Position numbers and translations under genes: made by a program
The notes under the pieces: generated by a model
Seen by the model: the letters and a program-made list of their open reading frames with translations, nothing else
Database searches by the model: none
Told to the model about the DNA's origin: nothing
Shown here: piece by piece, positions 23,271 to 33,164 of the stretch
Layout: the number at the start of each line of letters is the position of its first letter
Numbering within the stretch: position 1 is the stretch's first letter
Assembly (NCBI GenBank): GCA_002715485.1
Contig: PAZL01000010.1
Location: forward strand, 53,787-87,156
Direction: 5' to 3'
Source of the DNA: Aequorivita sp.
Lineage (GTDB): Bacteria; Bacteroidota; Bacteroidia; Flavobacteriales; Flavobacteriaceae
DNA length: 33,370 bases

Positions 23271-25496
23271 TTGAATTATTTACGCCTTACCATATTTTTA
23301 ATTTCTTTTATTGGATTTGCGCAAAATAGCAAAGACACGTTATCTTCCCAAAAGGCCTATAGCATACAACACCTCAAGGACTCTCTTAAAATAATGCAGG
23401 ATAGAACAGACAGGAGCCTCTTTGAAGGGAAATATGATTCCGTAATACTAACCTCTATTGATAATATTAGGTTTGCAGAACACATTGGTGATGCTGAGGC
23501 TGCATACTATTCCCGCTATATCATGGGAGCTACATTTATATATTTAAAAGATTTTAAGAATGCCCACGATTATGCCGATGCCTATCTGGAATATGCCGAA
23601 AAATCAAAAGATGAATTTAAAATAGCCAGAGCCTATAACCTTATTGGCGCACTGTACCTCACCGAAAAAAAATACGATTCTGCACTTCCTTTTCTCCAAA
23701 AAGCACTTCCCCTTTCATTAAAGAGAAAAGACACATTAGAAGCATCGATGGCCTATTACAACCTATCTGAATCATACCTTAACAAAGGCGACATGCAAAA
23801 GGCGCAGCATTACTTCACAAAAGCTGAAGAAGGAATAGAAGCAATGGCGTTTAAAGGTTTAACTACCGAAATGAACCTGCTTCAAGGCAAGCTAAAACTC
23901 GCTTCAAACAAACCCAGAGATGCAATTGAAAATTTTAAGAAAGCAATCGCCTTTGCAGAAGCAGGAAATTATATTGATGACATTTTAATTGAAGTATATA
24001 AAGAATACAGTAGCGCTCTTTACGAAACAGGAGATTTTCAAGATGCTTTTTTAATCCGGAAAAAATTTGATAGCCTCACACAAATACAGTTTGAAAAAGA
24101 AAAGCTGATGGCCATTCAGAATGCTGCTGCACAATTTAGCGTAAATGAATATAAAAAACAGGCCCACCAAGCAGAGCTGGAAAAAAAATTACTTTCTGAA
24201 AAAGGGTTGATGAATAACATTTTGCTCTCCTTTTTTATCGGCGCAGCAATATTAATGGGTATCTTCTTGGTAATTCTTTACATTTCGCACAGAGGCAGAA
24301 AAAAACTTACCCTTACCCTAAAAGAAAAGAACCAACAATATCTAAAAGCAAAAGAGAAATCTGAAAAACTGGCATTAGCAAAAAGCAAGTTCTTTTCCAC
24401 TGTTAGCCATGAATTACGGACTCCACTATATGGCGTTATTGGTTTAAGTTCAGTGCTCTTGGAAGATGAATCCCTAAAGAATCATCGAGCAGATTTAAAA
24501 AACCTGAAGTTTTCCGCAGACTATCTTTTAGCGCTCATTAATGATGTGCTCCAAATTAGCAAGCTTGAATCCAATACCCTTGAGGAAGTACGGGTTCCTT
24601 TTGATTTAAGGGAATTGGCCCAATCCATAGTCTCATCTTTTCAGTATGCCCTGGTGCAGAATAAAAACAAATTGCACGTAGAAATTTCAGAAAATATTCC
24701 AAATACTATCATCGGGGATCGGGTGCGCCTATCACAAATTCTTATGAATTTAGTGGGCAACGCTATAAAGTTTACAACCAATGGAAATATTTATATTTCC
24801 GCAAAAGAAGAGGCTATATCTGAAAATGAAGTGACTATTCACTTTAGCATCCAAGATAATGGCATTGGCATTCCAAAAGAAAAACAGAAAGCAATTTTTG
24901 AGGAATTTCAGCAAGTAGATTCCGAAGATTTTAAAATACAGGGTACCGGCCTTGGCCTTACAATAGTTAAAAAGCTGCTCGAAGCGTCAAATTCCTCCAT
25001 CAATCTTCAAAGCGAGCCTGGAAAGGGATCTACCTTTAGCTTTACGTTGAAATTTGAAATATTGAAGCACTTACTTCAAGATAAAGTGTTGGGTGACAAT
25101 AATGTTTTGAATGAAAAAAGGGTCCTTGTGGTGGACGACAACCGCATAAACCAAATAGTTACCAAGAAAATTTTGGAGAATCACGGTATGGTTTGTGGCA
25201 TTGCCGAAAACGGTAATATTGCCATAGAAAAGCTACAAAAGGAAATTTTTGACCTCGTGCTGATGGATATAAATATGCCAGGCAAAGATGGGATTGAGAC
25301 CACAAAGGAAATACGAAAATTTGACAAATCGACACCCATTGTTGCCTTGACCGCTATTGAGGTTGAAGAGATGAGAAATAAAATTGAGGCTTCGGGGATG
25401 AATGATATTATTGTTAAGCCTTATGATACGGACAAATTCCTAAAAATTATTTTAAAAAACCTAACAGAAGAAATGATTGTGCATTATACTGAATAG
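23271..25496 (+). CDS. Hybrid sensor histidine kinase / response regulator with TPR sensor domain
   Basis: This 741-residue protein is a one-piece signalling protein. A signal peptide (about 1-17, ending GFAQ) leads to a periplasmic TPR array, roughly residues 55-290 (ALPFLQKALPLSLKRKDTLE, AMAYYNLSESYLNKGDMQKA and others). One membrane span follows at about 315-335 (NILLSFFIGAAILMGIFLVIL), then a coiled coil and HisKA with the phospho-acceptor His380 in STVSHELRTPLYG. HATPase_c comes next (VGNAIKFTTNG; DNGIGIP; GTGLGLTIVKKLL). The C-terminal receiver has Asp666 in VLMDINMPG, DD in VVDDN and the conserved Lys in VKPYD. There is no DNA-binding output domain. The start is TTG 23271, with no better ATG. 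Confidence 0.93.
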   Translation: MNYLRLTIFLISFIGFAQNSKDTLSSQKAYSIQHLKDSLKIMQDRTDRSLFEGKYDSVILTSIDNIRFAEHIGDAEAAYYSRYIMGATFIYLKDFKNAHDYADAYLEYAEKSKDEFKIARAYNLIGALYLTEKKYDSALPFLQKALPLSLKRKDTLEASMAYYNLSESYLNKGDMQKAQHYFTKAEEGIEAMAFKGLTTEMNLLQGKLKLASNKPRDAIENFKKAIAFAEAGNYIDDILIEVYKEYSSALYETGDFQDAFLIRKKFDSLTQIQFEKEKLMAIQNAAAQFSVNEYKKQAHQAELEKKLLSEKGLMNNILLSFFIGAAILMGIFLVILYISHRGRKKLTLTLKEKNQQYLKAKEKSEKLALAKSKFFSTVSHELRTPLYGVIGLSSVLLEDESLKNHRADLKNLKFSADYLLALINDVLQISKLESNTLEEVRVPFDLRELAQSIVSSFQYALVQNKNKLHVEISENIPNTIIGDRVRLSQILMNLVGNAIKFTTNGNIYISAKEEAISENEVTIHFSIQDNGIGIPKEKQKAIFEEFQQVDSEDFKIQGTGLGLTIVKKLLEASNSSINLQSEPGKGSTFSFTLKFEILKHLLQDKVLGDNNVLNEKRVLVVDDNRINQIVTKKILENHGMVCGIAENGNIAIEKLQKEIFDLVLMDINMPGKDGIETTKEIRKFDKSTPIVALTAIEVEEMRNKIEASGMNDIIVKPYDTDKFLKIILKNLTEEMIVHYTE

Positions 25497-25514
25497 GATT
25501 ACTTTAAAAAAAAC

Positions 25515-25546
25515 AAAAACCGAGACCAATAAGCCTCGGTTTTTTT
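25515..25546. terminator. Bidirectional terminator between the hybrid kinase and sdhB
   Basis: AAAAACCGAG / CTCGGTTTTT with a ten-base loop and T run on the plus strand, and an A run giving T on the minus strand. It is between convergent genes. Confidence 0.88.
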
Positions 25547-25569
25547 ATATCTAAAACTGAAAAAAATAT

Positions 25570-26316
25570 CTAACCTTTCAAACTCGCGCTTAAATACTCA
25601 CGATTCATACGGGCTATATTCTCCAAAGAAATACCTTTTGGGCATTCAATCTCACAAGCTCCTGTATTGCTACAGTTTCCGAAACCTTCCTTGTCCATTT
25701 GCGCAACCATATTCAAAACGCGCTCAGTTGCCTCTATTCTTCCCTGTGGAAGCAGTGCAAACTGACTCACTTTAGCAGAAGTGAAAAGCATCGCACTAGC
25801 GTTTTTACAGGCAGCCACACAGGCTCCGCAACCAATACAGGTTGCAGCATTGAAAGATTCATCGGCGTCGTGCTTGTTTACGGGAATGGTATTGGCATCA
25901 ATTGTATTTCCAGAGGTATTCACGGAAATATATCCACCAGCCTGCTGAATTCTATCGAAAGCACTTCTATCTACCACCAAATCCTTAATTACCGGAAAAG
26001 CTTTTGCGCGGAATGGTTCAATTACAATAGTGTCACCATCGTTGAACATACGCATATGTAATTGACAGGTGGTAACCAATCTATCTGGACCGTGCGGTTC
26101 GCCATTAATTTGCAATGAACAGCTTCCACAAATACCTTCGCGGCAATCGTGATCAAAAACTACGGGTTCTTCACCTTTGTTTATCAAACCTTCGTTGAGT
26201 ACGTCGAGCATTTCTAAAAAAGACATGTCACCTTCTACTCCATCAATAGGATATGTTTTCAATTCACCCTTTGTAGTTGCGTTTTTTTGACGCCATATTT
26301 TTAGTGTAAGTTTCAT
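25570..26316 (-). CDS. sdhB: Succinate dehydrogenase/fumarate reductase iron-sulfur subunit
   Basis: This is the electron-transfer subunit between the flavoprotein and the membrane haem/quinone subunit, of 248 residues. The [2Fe-2S] cysteines are 58, 63, 66 and 84 (CREGICGSC...C). The C-terminal ferredoxin-like part has C-x2-C-x2-C-x3-C at 160, 163, 166 and 170 ([11 protein letters not shown]) and Cys215, 221 and 225 ([11 protein letters not shown]) for the [3Fe-4S]/[4Fe-4S] clusters. It is the last gene of sdhCAB, five bases after sdhA. Confidence 0.97.
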   Translation of the reverse strand: MKLTLKIWRQKNATTKGELKTYPIDGVEGDMSFLEMLDVLNEGLINKGEEPVVFDHDCREGICGSCSLQINGEPHGPDRLVTTCQLHMRMFNDGDTIVIEPFRAKAFPVIKDLVVDRSAFDRIQQAGGYISVNTSGNTIDANTIPVNKHDADESFNAATCIGCGACVAACKNASAMLFTSAKVSQFALLPQGRIEATERVLNMVAQMDKEGFGNCSNTGACEIECPKGISLENIARMNREYLSASLKG

Positions 26317-26321
26317 ACTCT

Positions 26322-28325
26322 TTATTTATATGATCTCGATTTAACTTCAATATTCTCGTATTCCAATTCTTCCTTGTGAAGTACTTCATTTCCAGGATCT
26401 CCTGTATATTCCCAAGCGGCAACGTACATAAAGTTTTCGTCATCACGCAGGGCTTCTCCCTCTTCGGTTTGGTATTCTTCGCGGAAGTGACCCCCACAGC
26501 TTTCATTTCGGTGAAGTGCGTCTTTTGCAAAAAGTTCGCCCAACTCCAAGAAATCTGCCACGCGGGTTGCTTTTTCTAGCTCGGCATTCATTTCGTTCAT
26601 TCCGCCGGGAACTTTTACATCTCTCCAGAATTCTTCTCTAAGGGCTCTGATTTCAGCCATAGCCGACTTTAAGTCTTCTGCATTTCTTGCCATTCCACAT
26701 TTGTTCCACATAATATGGCCTAATTTCTTATGGAAATGATCCACGGAGTGTGTTCCTTTATTATTTACCAATTTCTCCAAAAGCTCACGAACCTTGTTCT
26801 CAGCTTCATCAAATTCTTTCGAATCGGTTGGTATTTTTCCTGTTTTTATATCTTTTGAAAGATAATCTCCAATAGTATATGGCAATACAAAATAACCATC
26901 TGCCAAACCTTGCATCAAGGCCGATGCTCCCAAGCGGTTTGCCCCGTGGTCGCTAAAGTTGGCTTCACCTGTAACATAACAGCCTGGAATGGTAGATTGT
27001 AAATTGTAATCTACCCAAACGCCGCCCATCGTGTAATGCACCGCAGGATAGATCATCATTGGAGTTTCGTACGGGTTTTCATCAACGATTTTCTCATACA
27101 TTTGGAAAAGGTTTCCGTATTTATTTTCGATAACCTGCTTTCCTAGTTTTGTAACCTCTTCCTTACTAGGGTTGTGATTTCCGTGGATAGCAGCCTGCTC
27201 TTTTCCGTAGCGCTCAATCGCAGAGGCAAAGTCTAAAAATACCGCCTGTCCTGTCTTGTTTACACCAAAACCTGCATCACAACGCTCCTTGGCAGCGCGT
27301 GAAGCAACGTCACGCGGCACTAGGTTTCCAAAGGAAGGATATCTTCTTTCCAAATAATAATCACGTTCTTCTGCCGATAAATCATTTGGTTTTTTCTTGC
27401 CTTGGCGGATAGCCTCTGCATCTTCTTTTTTCTTTGGCACCCAAATTCTTCCATCGTTTCGAAGTGATTCCGACATCAATGTCAACTTACTTTGATGGTC
27501 GCCGGAAACAGGAATACATGTTGGGTGAATTTGTGTATAACAAGGGTTTGCGAAGTAAGCTCCTCTTTTGTGGATTTTCCACGAAGCAGTAACATTACTT
27601 CCCATAGCATTCGTGGAAAGGAAGAAAACGTTTCCATAGCCTCCCGAGGCAATAACCACGGCATGTGCGGAATGTCTTTCAATTTCACCTGTAACTAAAT
27701 CACGAGCAATAATTCCTCTTGCTTTTCCGTCAACAATCACCAAATCCAGCATTTCGTGGCGATTGTAAGGAGTAATCTTTCCACGGTTAATTTGGCGGTT
27801 CATTGCCGAATAAGCACCCAAAAGCAATTGTTGTCCTGTTTGTCCTTTTGCATAAAAAGTACGCGAAACCAAAACACCTCCAAAGGAACGGTTGTCCAAG
27901 TACCCACCATATTCACGTGCAAAAGGAACGCCCTGTGCTACACATTGGTCAATAATATTTGCTGAAACCTCAGCAAGACGGTACACGTTTGCTTCGCGCG
28001 AACGGTAATCGCCTCCTTTTATGGTATCGTAAAATAATCGGTAATTTGAATCGCCATCGCCTTGGTAGTTTTTTGCTGCGTTGATACCTCCCTGCGCTGC
28101 AATAGAGTGTGCACGGCGTGGAGAATCCTGATAGCAGAAGGTTTTTACGTTATAGCCCAATTCGGCAAGAGTTGCGGCTGCGCTTCCACCGGCAAGGCCT
28201 GTACCCACCATAATTACGTCTATATTACGCTTGTTGGCTGGGTTAACGAGGTTTATATCGTTTTTATGTTTTGTCCACTTATCGGCTAAGGGTCCTTTGG
28301 GTATTTTGGAATCTAATTTCGACAT
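26322..28325 (-). CDS. sdhA: Succinate dehydrogenase/fumarate reductase flavoprotein subunit
   Basis: This is the catalytic FAD subunit that oxidises succinate to fumarate, or the reverse, of 667 residues. The dinucleotide fold is at about residue 40 ([19 protein letters not shown]). The FAD-attachment histidine is in [20 protein letters not shown], and [19 protein letters not shown] plus the [16 protein letters not shown] segment near the C-terminal part of the fold close the active site. The 660-odd residue length and gene order C-A-B match the B-type complexes of Bacteroidota, which are usually menaquinone-linked. sdhA starts 11 bases after sdhC. Confidence 0.97.
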   Translation of the reverse strand: MSKLDSKIPKGPLADKWTKHKNDINLVNPANKRNIDVIMVGTGLAGGSAAATLAELGYNVKTFCYQDSPRRAHSIAAQGGINAAKNYQGDGDSNYRLFYDTIKGGDYRSREANVYRLAEVSANIIDQCVAQGVPFAREYGGYLDNRSFGGVLVSRTFYAKGQTGQQLLLGAYSAMNRQINRGKITPYNRHEMLDLVIVDGKARGIIARDLVTGEIERHSAHAVVIASGGYGNVFFLSTNAMGSNVTASWKIHKRGAYFANPCYTQIHPTCIPVSGDHQSKLTLMSESLRNDGRIWVPKKKEDAEAIRQGKKKPNDLSAEERDYYLERRYPSFGNLVPRDVASRAAKERCDAGFGVNKTGQAVFLDFASAIERYGKEQAAIHGNHNPSKEEVTKLGKQVIENKYGNLFQMYEKIVDENPYETPMMIYPAVHYTMGGVWVDYNLQSTIPGCYVTGEANFSDHGANRLGASALMQGLADGYFVLPYTIGDYLSKDIKTGKIPTDSKEFDEAENKVRELLEKLVNNKGTHSVDHFHKKLGHIMWNKCGMARNAEDLKSAMAEIRALREEFWRDVKVPGGMNEMNAELEKATRVADFLELGELFAKDALHRNESCGGHFREEYQTEEGEALRDDENFMYVAAWEYTGDPGNEVLHKEELEYENIEVKSRSYK

Positions 28326-28336
28326 TGCTTTTTCTT

Positions 28337-28999
28337 TTAGTGGATTTGATTAAAGTGAAGGTAAAGGGCAATGAAAATAAAGCCTAACGGAATAAATATT
28401 GCGTAAAACTGCGTGAATGCCCTTAATCCTTTTGAATATTTATTGTTCCAGCCCATACTTTGAAAAGACGAAGAAAAGCCGTGCCAAAGGTGAAGCGCCA
28501 ACAATACAAAAGCCAAGCAGTACAAGCCTGTACGAACAGGGCTTTCAAATTTATGAACTAATTCAGGGTAATAGCGGGTGGCATCCAGCGGGTTGCTTTC
28601 AATGTATTTATGCACTATTTCCGGAAACCAGAAATCGTAAAAGTGAAGCCCCAAAAATGCCAAAATAACAGCACCGCTTATAATCATATTTCGCGAGGCC
28701 CAAGTTGAGTTTTTATTGCCTTTGAAAGATTTATAACTGATCTGTCTTGCATTATTGTTTCTAATTTCTAGGACAATTCCCATAATAAAGTGGAATACCA
28801 CCCCAAAAATCAAAACAGGCTGGAGGATAAACTGAACCAAGATATTGTGCCCCATAAAATGTGACCAACTATTGAAAGTATCGGGGTCTATGACCGAAGT
28901 GATATTGATGGTAAAGTGTTGTGCCAAAAAGAAGACAAGAAACAAGCCCGAAAGTGCCATAGCTACTTTTCGAGCAATTGAAGAGGATAGTATTGCCAT
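28337..28999 (-). CDS. sdhC: Succinate dehydrogenase cytochrome b subunit (B-type, single membrane subunit)
   Basis: This 220-residue membrane anchor has about five spans and is the only membrane subunit, as expected for type-B complexes with two haems b (a Wolinella FrdC-like arrangement). Histidines positioned in spans include [31 protein letters not shown] and [10 protein letters not shown]. These are the likely haem ligands, by analogy. It is the first gene of sdhCAB, with a well-formed promoter upstream. There is no sdhD gene. Confidence 0.95.
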   Translation of the reverse strand: MAILSSSIARKVAMALSGLFLVFFLAQHFTINITSVIDPDTFNSWSHFMGHNILVQFILQPVLIFGVVFHFIMGIVLEIRNNNARQISYKSFKGNKNSTWASRNMIISGAVILAFLGLHFYDFWFPEIVHKYIESNPLDATRYYPELVHKFESPVRTGLYCLAFVLLALHLWHGFSSSFQSMGWNNKYSKGLRAFTQFYAIFIPLGFIFIALYLHFNQIH

Positions 29000-29026
29000 T
29001 ATGGTTTTATTTCAAGAATAGTTGTG

Positions 29027-29057
29027 CAAAAATACGTTACCAAAAATTGAATGCCAA
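29027..29057 (-). promoter_or_regulatory. Promoter of sdhCAB
   Basis: On the minus strand TTG (29055-29057) and a perfect -7 TATTTTTG (29027-29034) are 20 bases apart. The start codon is about 28 bases past the -7 box. Confidence 0.75.
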
Positions 29058-29094
29058 AAATTTAGACCCATTACGCTGTTATTTAGATTTGTTA

Positions 29095-29130
29095 TACGAA
29101 AAAAGCCGTTCATTTAGATGAACGGCTTTT
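29095..29130 (-). terminator. Terminator of the T9SS cargo gene
   Basis: AAAAGCCGTTCAT / ATGAACGGCTTTT (13 bp, perfect) around a four-base loop, followed on the minus strand by T6. It lies 22 bases after the stop of the upstream gene on that strand. Confidence 0.9.
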
Positions 29131-29151
29131 GAATTTGTTTTGAATTAATGC

Positions 29152-30282
29152 TTATTGAACGATCAATTTCTTAGTAGCAGAAACTTCGTTTTGAGTAACG
29201 CTTACCATATAAACACCAGCTTTCAATGAAGAAATATTCAATTCATTACCAGCAACGGTAGTATTGATAACTTGCTTACCTAAAACATCATAAACAACTA
29301 CGTGCTTTTCTCCAGCAACTGTAGTGTTGATGTTAACTCTTCCACTTGCAGGGTTTGGAGAAAGGCTGAAGTTTGCTAAAGCGTTGTCATTAACACCAGC
29401 AATGTCTTCGGTTAGCTCAATTGCAAAAACCAGGTTTGAAGGTGTACATTGGCACATTCCTACTAAGGCATAACCATTATGACCATCTAATTCATCTGTA
29501 ATAGCCAAACCTCCCGCAAGAACATCGGTAGCTCCGTTAGAACTTCCATCACTCGTAAAATCATACTTTACTCCAGTTTGTGCTCCTGTAGCAGGATTTA
29601 ATTGTGTTACGAAGTCACGACTTGGCGCTGCTCCAGTTTGATCATGGATCCAAAGAAAAGGCCCTCCAGGTGATACATTATCAATAGCACCTCCGTATAC
29701 AACTGTTCCGTGTGTTGCTGCAGGAATAACAGAAAGCTCATTACCATCCATATCAACAGATGCTATATCATTACTAAAATTTCCAATCCAAAAACCTCCA
29801 TTTCCTCCATCCAATGTGGAGTCATAAGTTAACATACGCGCACTTGCTGATGAAGTGGTTGTAATATTGATTATGTTGTCTATTGTCATAGATACTGGAT
29901 CAACCTCATAAATTGTGAGGCCAGCAGTACCCATATATAAGCTTGTACCGTCTGTGGTTATAGAACGTGTTCCATCCAAACCTGGTATGGTAAAACTTTC
30001 AATAAAACCACCATTATTGTCTAAGCGGTAAAATTCAGACGATTGGGTAGCGTCCCATCTTGCAACTAAATATTGATCATTAAAATAAATTACAGCCGCC
30101 AACCCGTTGACTCCTGTAGAAGCACCTACGTCTACAACTGATATAAGGTCAAAAAGCGCATTTGTGTTCTCAGTGTTTGAGTTTCCTTGAACTTGAGGGG
30201 CTGCTTCTGCATGTTGTGCATAGTTAGAAACACTAGTTCCTAAAGCAAATGCAATTGAAAGAATAAGTAATTTTTTCATCAT
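29152..30282 (-). CDS. Secreted protein with T9SS type A sorting domain
   Basis: This 376-residue exported protein has a signal peptide of about 22 residues (MMKKLLILSIAFALGTSVSN), followed by a repetitive beta-rich body at about 40-295. The body looks like a YVTN/NHL-type propeller (FYRLDNNGGFIESFTIPGLD; GLTIYEVDPVSMTIDNI). The end is a classical T9SS C-terminal domain: FSLSPNPASGRVNI near residue 304, VVVYDVLGKQVI, then LKAGVYMVSVTQNEVSATKK and a final IVQ. It should be exported by Sec and then by T9SS to the cell surface or medium. The ligand or enzyme activity is unknown. It lies 41 bases downstream of the Asp-box gene and has its own -7 box. Confidence 0.9.
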   Translation of the reverse strand: MMKKLLILSIAFALGTSVSNYAQHAEAAPQVQGNSNTENTNALFDLISVVDVGASTGVNGLAAVIYFNDQYLVARWDATQSSEFYRLDNNGGFIESFTIPGLDGTRSITTDGTSLYMGTAGLTIYEVDPVSMTIDNIINITTTSSASARMLTYDSTLDGGNGGFWIGNFSNDIASVDMDGNELSVIPAATHGTVVYGGAIDNVSPGGPFLWIHDQTGAAPSRDFVTQLNPATGAQTGVKYDFTSDGSSNGATDVLAGGLAITDELDGHNGYALVGMCQCTPSNLVFAIELTEDIAGVNDNALANFSLSPNPASGRVNINTTVAGEKHVVVYDVLGKQVINTTVAGNELNISSLKAGVYMVSVTQNEVSATKKLIVQ

Positions 30283-30310
30283 AAGTAATTTTTAAATTGT
30301 TTAGATAAAC

Positions 30311-30318
30311 CAAATATA
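30311..30318 (-). promoter_or_regulatory. Predicted -7 box of the T9SS cargo gene
   Basis: On the minus strand TATATTTG matches TAnnTTTG, 29 bases before the start, and lies in the short gap after the Asp-box gene. No proper -33 was found. Confidence 0.45.
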
Positions 30319-30323
30319 TCAAT

Positions 30324-33164
30324 TTAATCAATTGAAAAAACAGTTGAAGCTGATTTATCCATTAATTTTAACACTACGCTATATTTCCCCTTTGGCAGAT
30401 AATACTTTCCGTTTTCGGCCTTTTTTATTTCTAAATCACTGTTCGTTAGTGTCTTTACCCCTTTTTCTGAAATAGCACAATCATAATTCAATACATTAAC
30501 ACCCCTTGACGCCTCCACGCTAAATTGCTGCAACTCCTTCCCTTCTTCAGTTTTGAGGGTGATGGTTGCCTTGGCATCCTGCGGACTGTAAAACTGGATT
30601 TTGACCTCTGGTTCATAAATTTTTCCCCAAGTACTGAATTTGCTTCCCCAGCGTGGTGATAAGTGTTCAGTTTCCATTTCTGCAAGCACTACTTCATCCA
30701 TCGTTTTTGAGTTCAGTTTTTGAAGCAAAGCAATATCCCCTACATAAAGGGATCTACCGTGGGTGCCAAGTATTAAATCTTTTGCTTCTGGCTGTATAAC
30801 CAAGTCGTGTACAGCCACATTGGGCAATTCTTTTGAAAACACTTCCCAACTCGCCCCACGATTGAAGGATACATATGCCCCATTGTCTGTGCCCAAGTAC
30901 AGCAAATCTTCATTCACCGGATCTTCTTTTATAACATTTATGGGGGAGGCTGGCAAGTTGCTGCTTATATCTTTCCATGTAGCGCCATAATTATCGCTTA
31001 CAAATACATAGGGCTTAAAATCATCCCAACGATACCCGTTAAGTGTAACATACACTCTTTCTTTCTTATGCGAAGATGCTATCACGCGGCTCACCCAGAG
31101 ATTTTTTGGGAAACTGCCTGAAATTATTGTCCAACTGCCGCCAGCATCTTTTGAAACATACACCAAACCATCATCACTACCCGTGTAGAGCAAGCCAAAC
31201 TGGAAGGGCGACTCACTAATGCTGGTTAGCGTTCCATAGGCTACATTACCGGGTTTTCCGCCTTGGGTTAAATCTGCTGAAATAGCCGTCCAATCATCGC
31301 CTTGGTTCATGCTTCGCATTAATTTATTTCCTCCTAAATAGAGAATATCCTGATTGTGCGGACTTAACAATATAGGCGTTTGCCAATTAAAGCGGTACGG
31401 ACTGTCGCCCAGTTCATGCTTCGGCTGAATATAAACGGGTGCTCCCCCTTTTCTATTTAACCTATAATAATTGCCAAACTGAAAACCCGTATAAACAATA
31501 TCGCTATTTCTATTATCAATTTCTACCTGCATACCATCGCCACCCATAAGGAACTCGTACGGATACTTGCCATCCTGCATCCAACCGGGGTTGGCTTCAT
31601 AATCGTGTGGCCCTACCCAAACCCCATTGTCCTGCAAACCGCCGTACACATTATACTTTTTTTCGTGATCTACATTTACGGAATAAAACTGCCCAACCGC
31701 GGGAGCGTTGTTCTTTATCCACGTTTTGCCATCGTCATAACTTATGTTTACGCCGCCGTCGTTGCCGTCAATTAAATGGCCGGACATTTTTGGGTTGATC
31801 CAAAGGGCGTGGTGGTCTGCGTGCACATTATCTGCACTAATGCTTTCAAATGTTTTTCCGCCATCGGCAGATTTTAGGATTGGCACGCCATACACATATA
31901 TTTTATTGGCATCGCTGGGGTCCACGTGTATTTTTCCAAAGTAATATCCGTATGAATAATACAGATCATCCAAAAACCCATCGTGTGTCTTTTTCCAGGT
32001 TTTACCGCCGTCGTTACTTTTGTAAACCTCAGCGCCAATTACCGGAGTATCGAACAAAGCACTGTTGGCATTCTCTAGATATTTTGCTAAATCTTCAGGT
32101 TTTACGGTACCTATGCGAATCATCTGTTTTACATTTTCGGCGCGGTATTTTTCCTGAAACCCGTTCATTTTGAGGAATTGGTTCAGCTTTTTATCATCCA
32201 AGGCCAGAAAGGCAGCCACATCCATTGTCTTGAAATCGTCTTTGGTTAGGATATCGGTTTCCTCCTTTTTTGGCTCTTCTTTTCTGTGAAATTGGTTATC
32301 AACAATCAAATAAACCGTATTGTCATCTACCACGGCGGTGCCCATACGGCCCATGCCCTTGCCTATGGGCAGACCACTGTTTTCGGTTGAAACCTTGGCC
32401 CATGTACTGCCGGCATCGGTACTTTTGTAAACGCCACTGCCCTCGCCGCTGCCATCAAAATTCCAAGCTTTGCGGTCTTTGTCCCAAGCGGTGGCATACA
32501 TCGTATTAAAATTTTTTGGGTTGGCGGAAATTTCAATAATACCCGTTTCATCATTTATAAAAAGCGTTTTGCGCCAGGTTTTGCCTCCGTCAGTGGTTTT
32601 AAAAACACCGCGCTCATCGTTTGTTGAATATAAATGCCCTACCGCGCCCACAATCACTTCGTCAGGATTAGAAGGGTTTATAAGAATACTGCTTATGTGG
32701 TGGCTATCGGTTAGCCCCATATTTTGCCAAGTTTTGCCTTTATCTTCGCTTTTCAGCAAACCAATTCCTGCATACGAGGAACGAGAGGCATTTACCTCGC
32801 CCGTACCTACCCAAATGGTACCGTTTTGCCAATCTACCGCCACGCAGCCTACATTTTGCGTAGGGCTATTGTCCATCACGGGCGTAAAGGAAGTTCCGTT
32901 ATTGTTAGTATGCCACAGCCCACCACTGGCATAGCCCACATAAAATTCTATGGGATTGTTTGGGTTTACGGCAAAATCTACCACCCGCCCACTCATAATA
33001 GTAGGGCCAATGCTTTTAAAGGGCAAGTTTTTAACAGGGGAATCTTGCGCAAGCTGTGTTTTTGCGTTTATGCCGTTTGCCACAACGGTTGCGGGCGTAG
33101 CGGGCTGTTGTGAAAAGGAAACTGCAGTAGCCAGGCAAAGCGCCGAAAGGAAAAGTTTATTCAT
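30324..33164 (-). CDS. Large secreted Asp-box (BNR/sortilin VPS10-like) beta-propeller protein
   Basis: This 946-residue exported protein has ATG at 33162-33164, which gives a proper signal peptide (MNKLFLSALCLATAVSFSQ). A longer in-frame start would put 17 residues before it. The body is built from sialidase/sortilin-type Asp-boxes (S/T-x-D-x-G-x-T-W): KTTDGGKTWRK, KSTDAGSTWAK, KSNDGGKTWKK, KSADGGKTFES, ISYDDGKTWIK, VSKDAGGSWTI, VSDNYGATWKD and VSFNRGASWEV. These indicate one or two propellers. A lysine/glutamate-rich insertion of about 80 residues (around 290-370) splits the repeats. The C-terminal 130 residues are a separate beta domain without a clear T9SS tail. Such proteins are often labelled glycosyl hydrolase, but no catalytic residues can be claimed. 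Confidence 0.88.
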   Translation of the reverse strand: MNKLFLSALCLATAVSFSQQPATPATVVANGINAKTQLAQDSPVKNLPFKSIGPTIMSGRVVDFAVNPNNPIEFYVGYASGGLWHTNNNGTSFTPVMDNSPTQNVGCVAVDWQNGTIWVGTGEVNASRSSYAGIGLLKSEDKGKTWQNMGLTDSHHISSILINPSNPDEVIVGAVGHLYSTNDERGVFKTTDGGKTWRKTLFINDETGIIEISANPKNFNTMYATAWDKDRKAWNFDGSGEGSGVYKSTDAGSTWAKVSTENSGLPIGKGMGRMGTAVVDDNTVYLIVDNQFHRKEEPKKEETDILTKDDFKTMDVAAFLALDDKKLNQFLKMNGFQEKYRAENVKQMIRIGTVKPEDLAKYLENANSALFDTPVIGAEVYKSNDGGKTWKKTHDGFLDDLYYSYGYYFGKIHVDPSDANKIYVYGVPILKSADGGKTFESISADNVHADHHALWINPKMSGHLIDGNDGGVNISYDDGKTWIKNNAPAVGQFYSVNVDHEKKYNVYGGLQDNGVWVGPHDYEANPGWMQDGKYPYEFLMGGDGMQVEIDNRNSDIVYTGFQFGNYYRLNRKGGAPVYIQPKHELGDSPYRFNWQTPILLSPHNQDILYLGGNKLMRSMNQGDDWTAISADLTQGGKPGNVAYGTLTSISESPFQFGLLYTGSDDGLVYVSKDAGGSWTIISGSFPKNLWVSRVIASSHKKERVYVTLNGYRWDDFKPYVFVSDNYGATWKDISSNLPASPINVIKEDPVNEDLLYLGTDNGAYVSFNRGASWEVFSKELPNVAVHDLVIQPEAKDLILGTHGRSLYVGDIALLQKLNSKTMDEVVLAEMETEHLSPRWGSKFSTWGKIYEPEVKIQFYSPQDAKATITLKTEEGKELQQFSVEASRGVNVLNYDCAISEKGVKTLTNSDLEIKKAENGKYYLPKGKYSVVLKLMDKSASTVFSID

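Noticed and set aside
32470-32934. 154-codon frame on the plus strand opposite the Asp-box gene
   Set aside because: Antisense shadow of repeated propeller codons; no domain and no signal.
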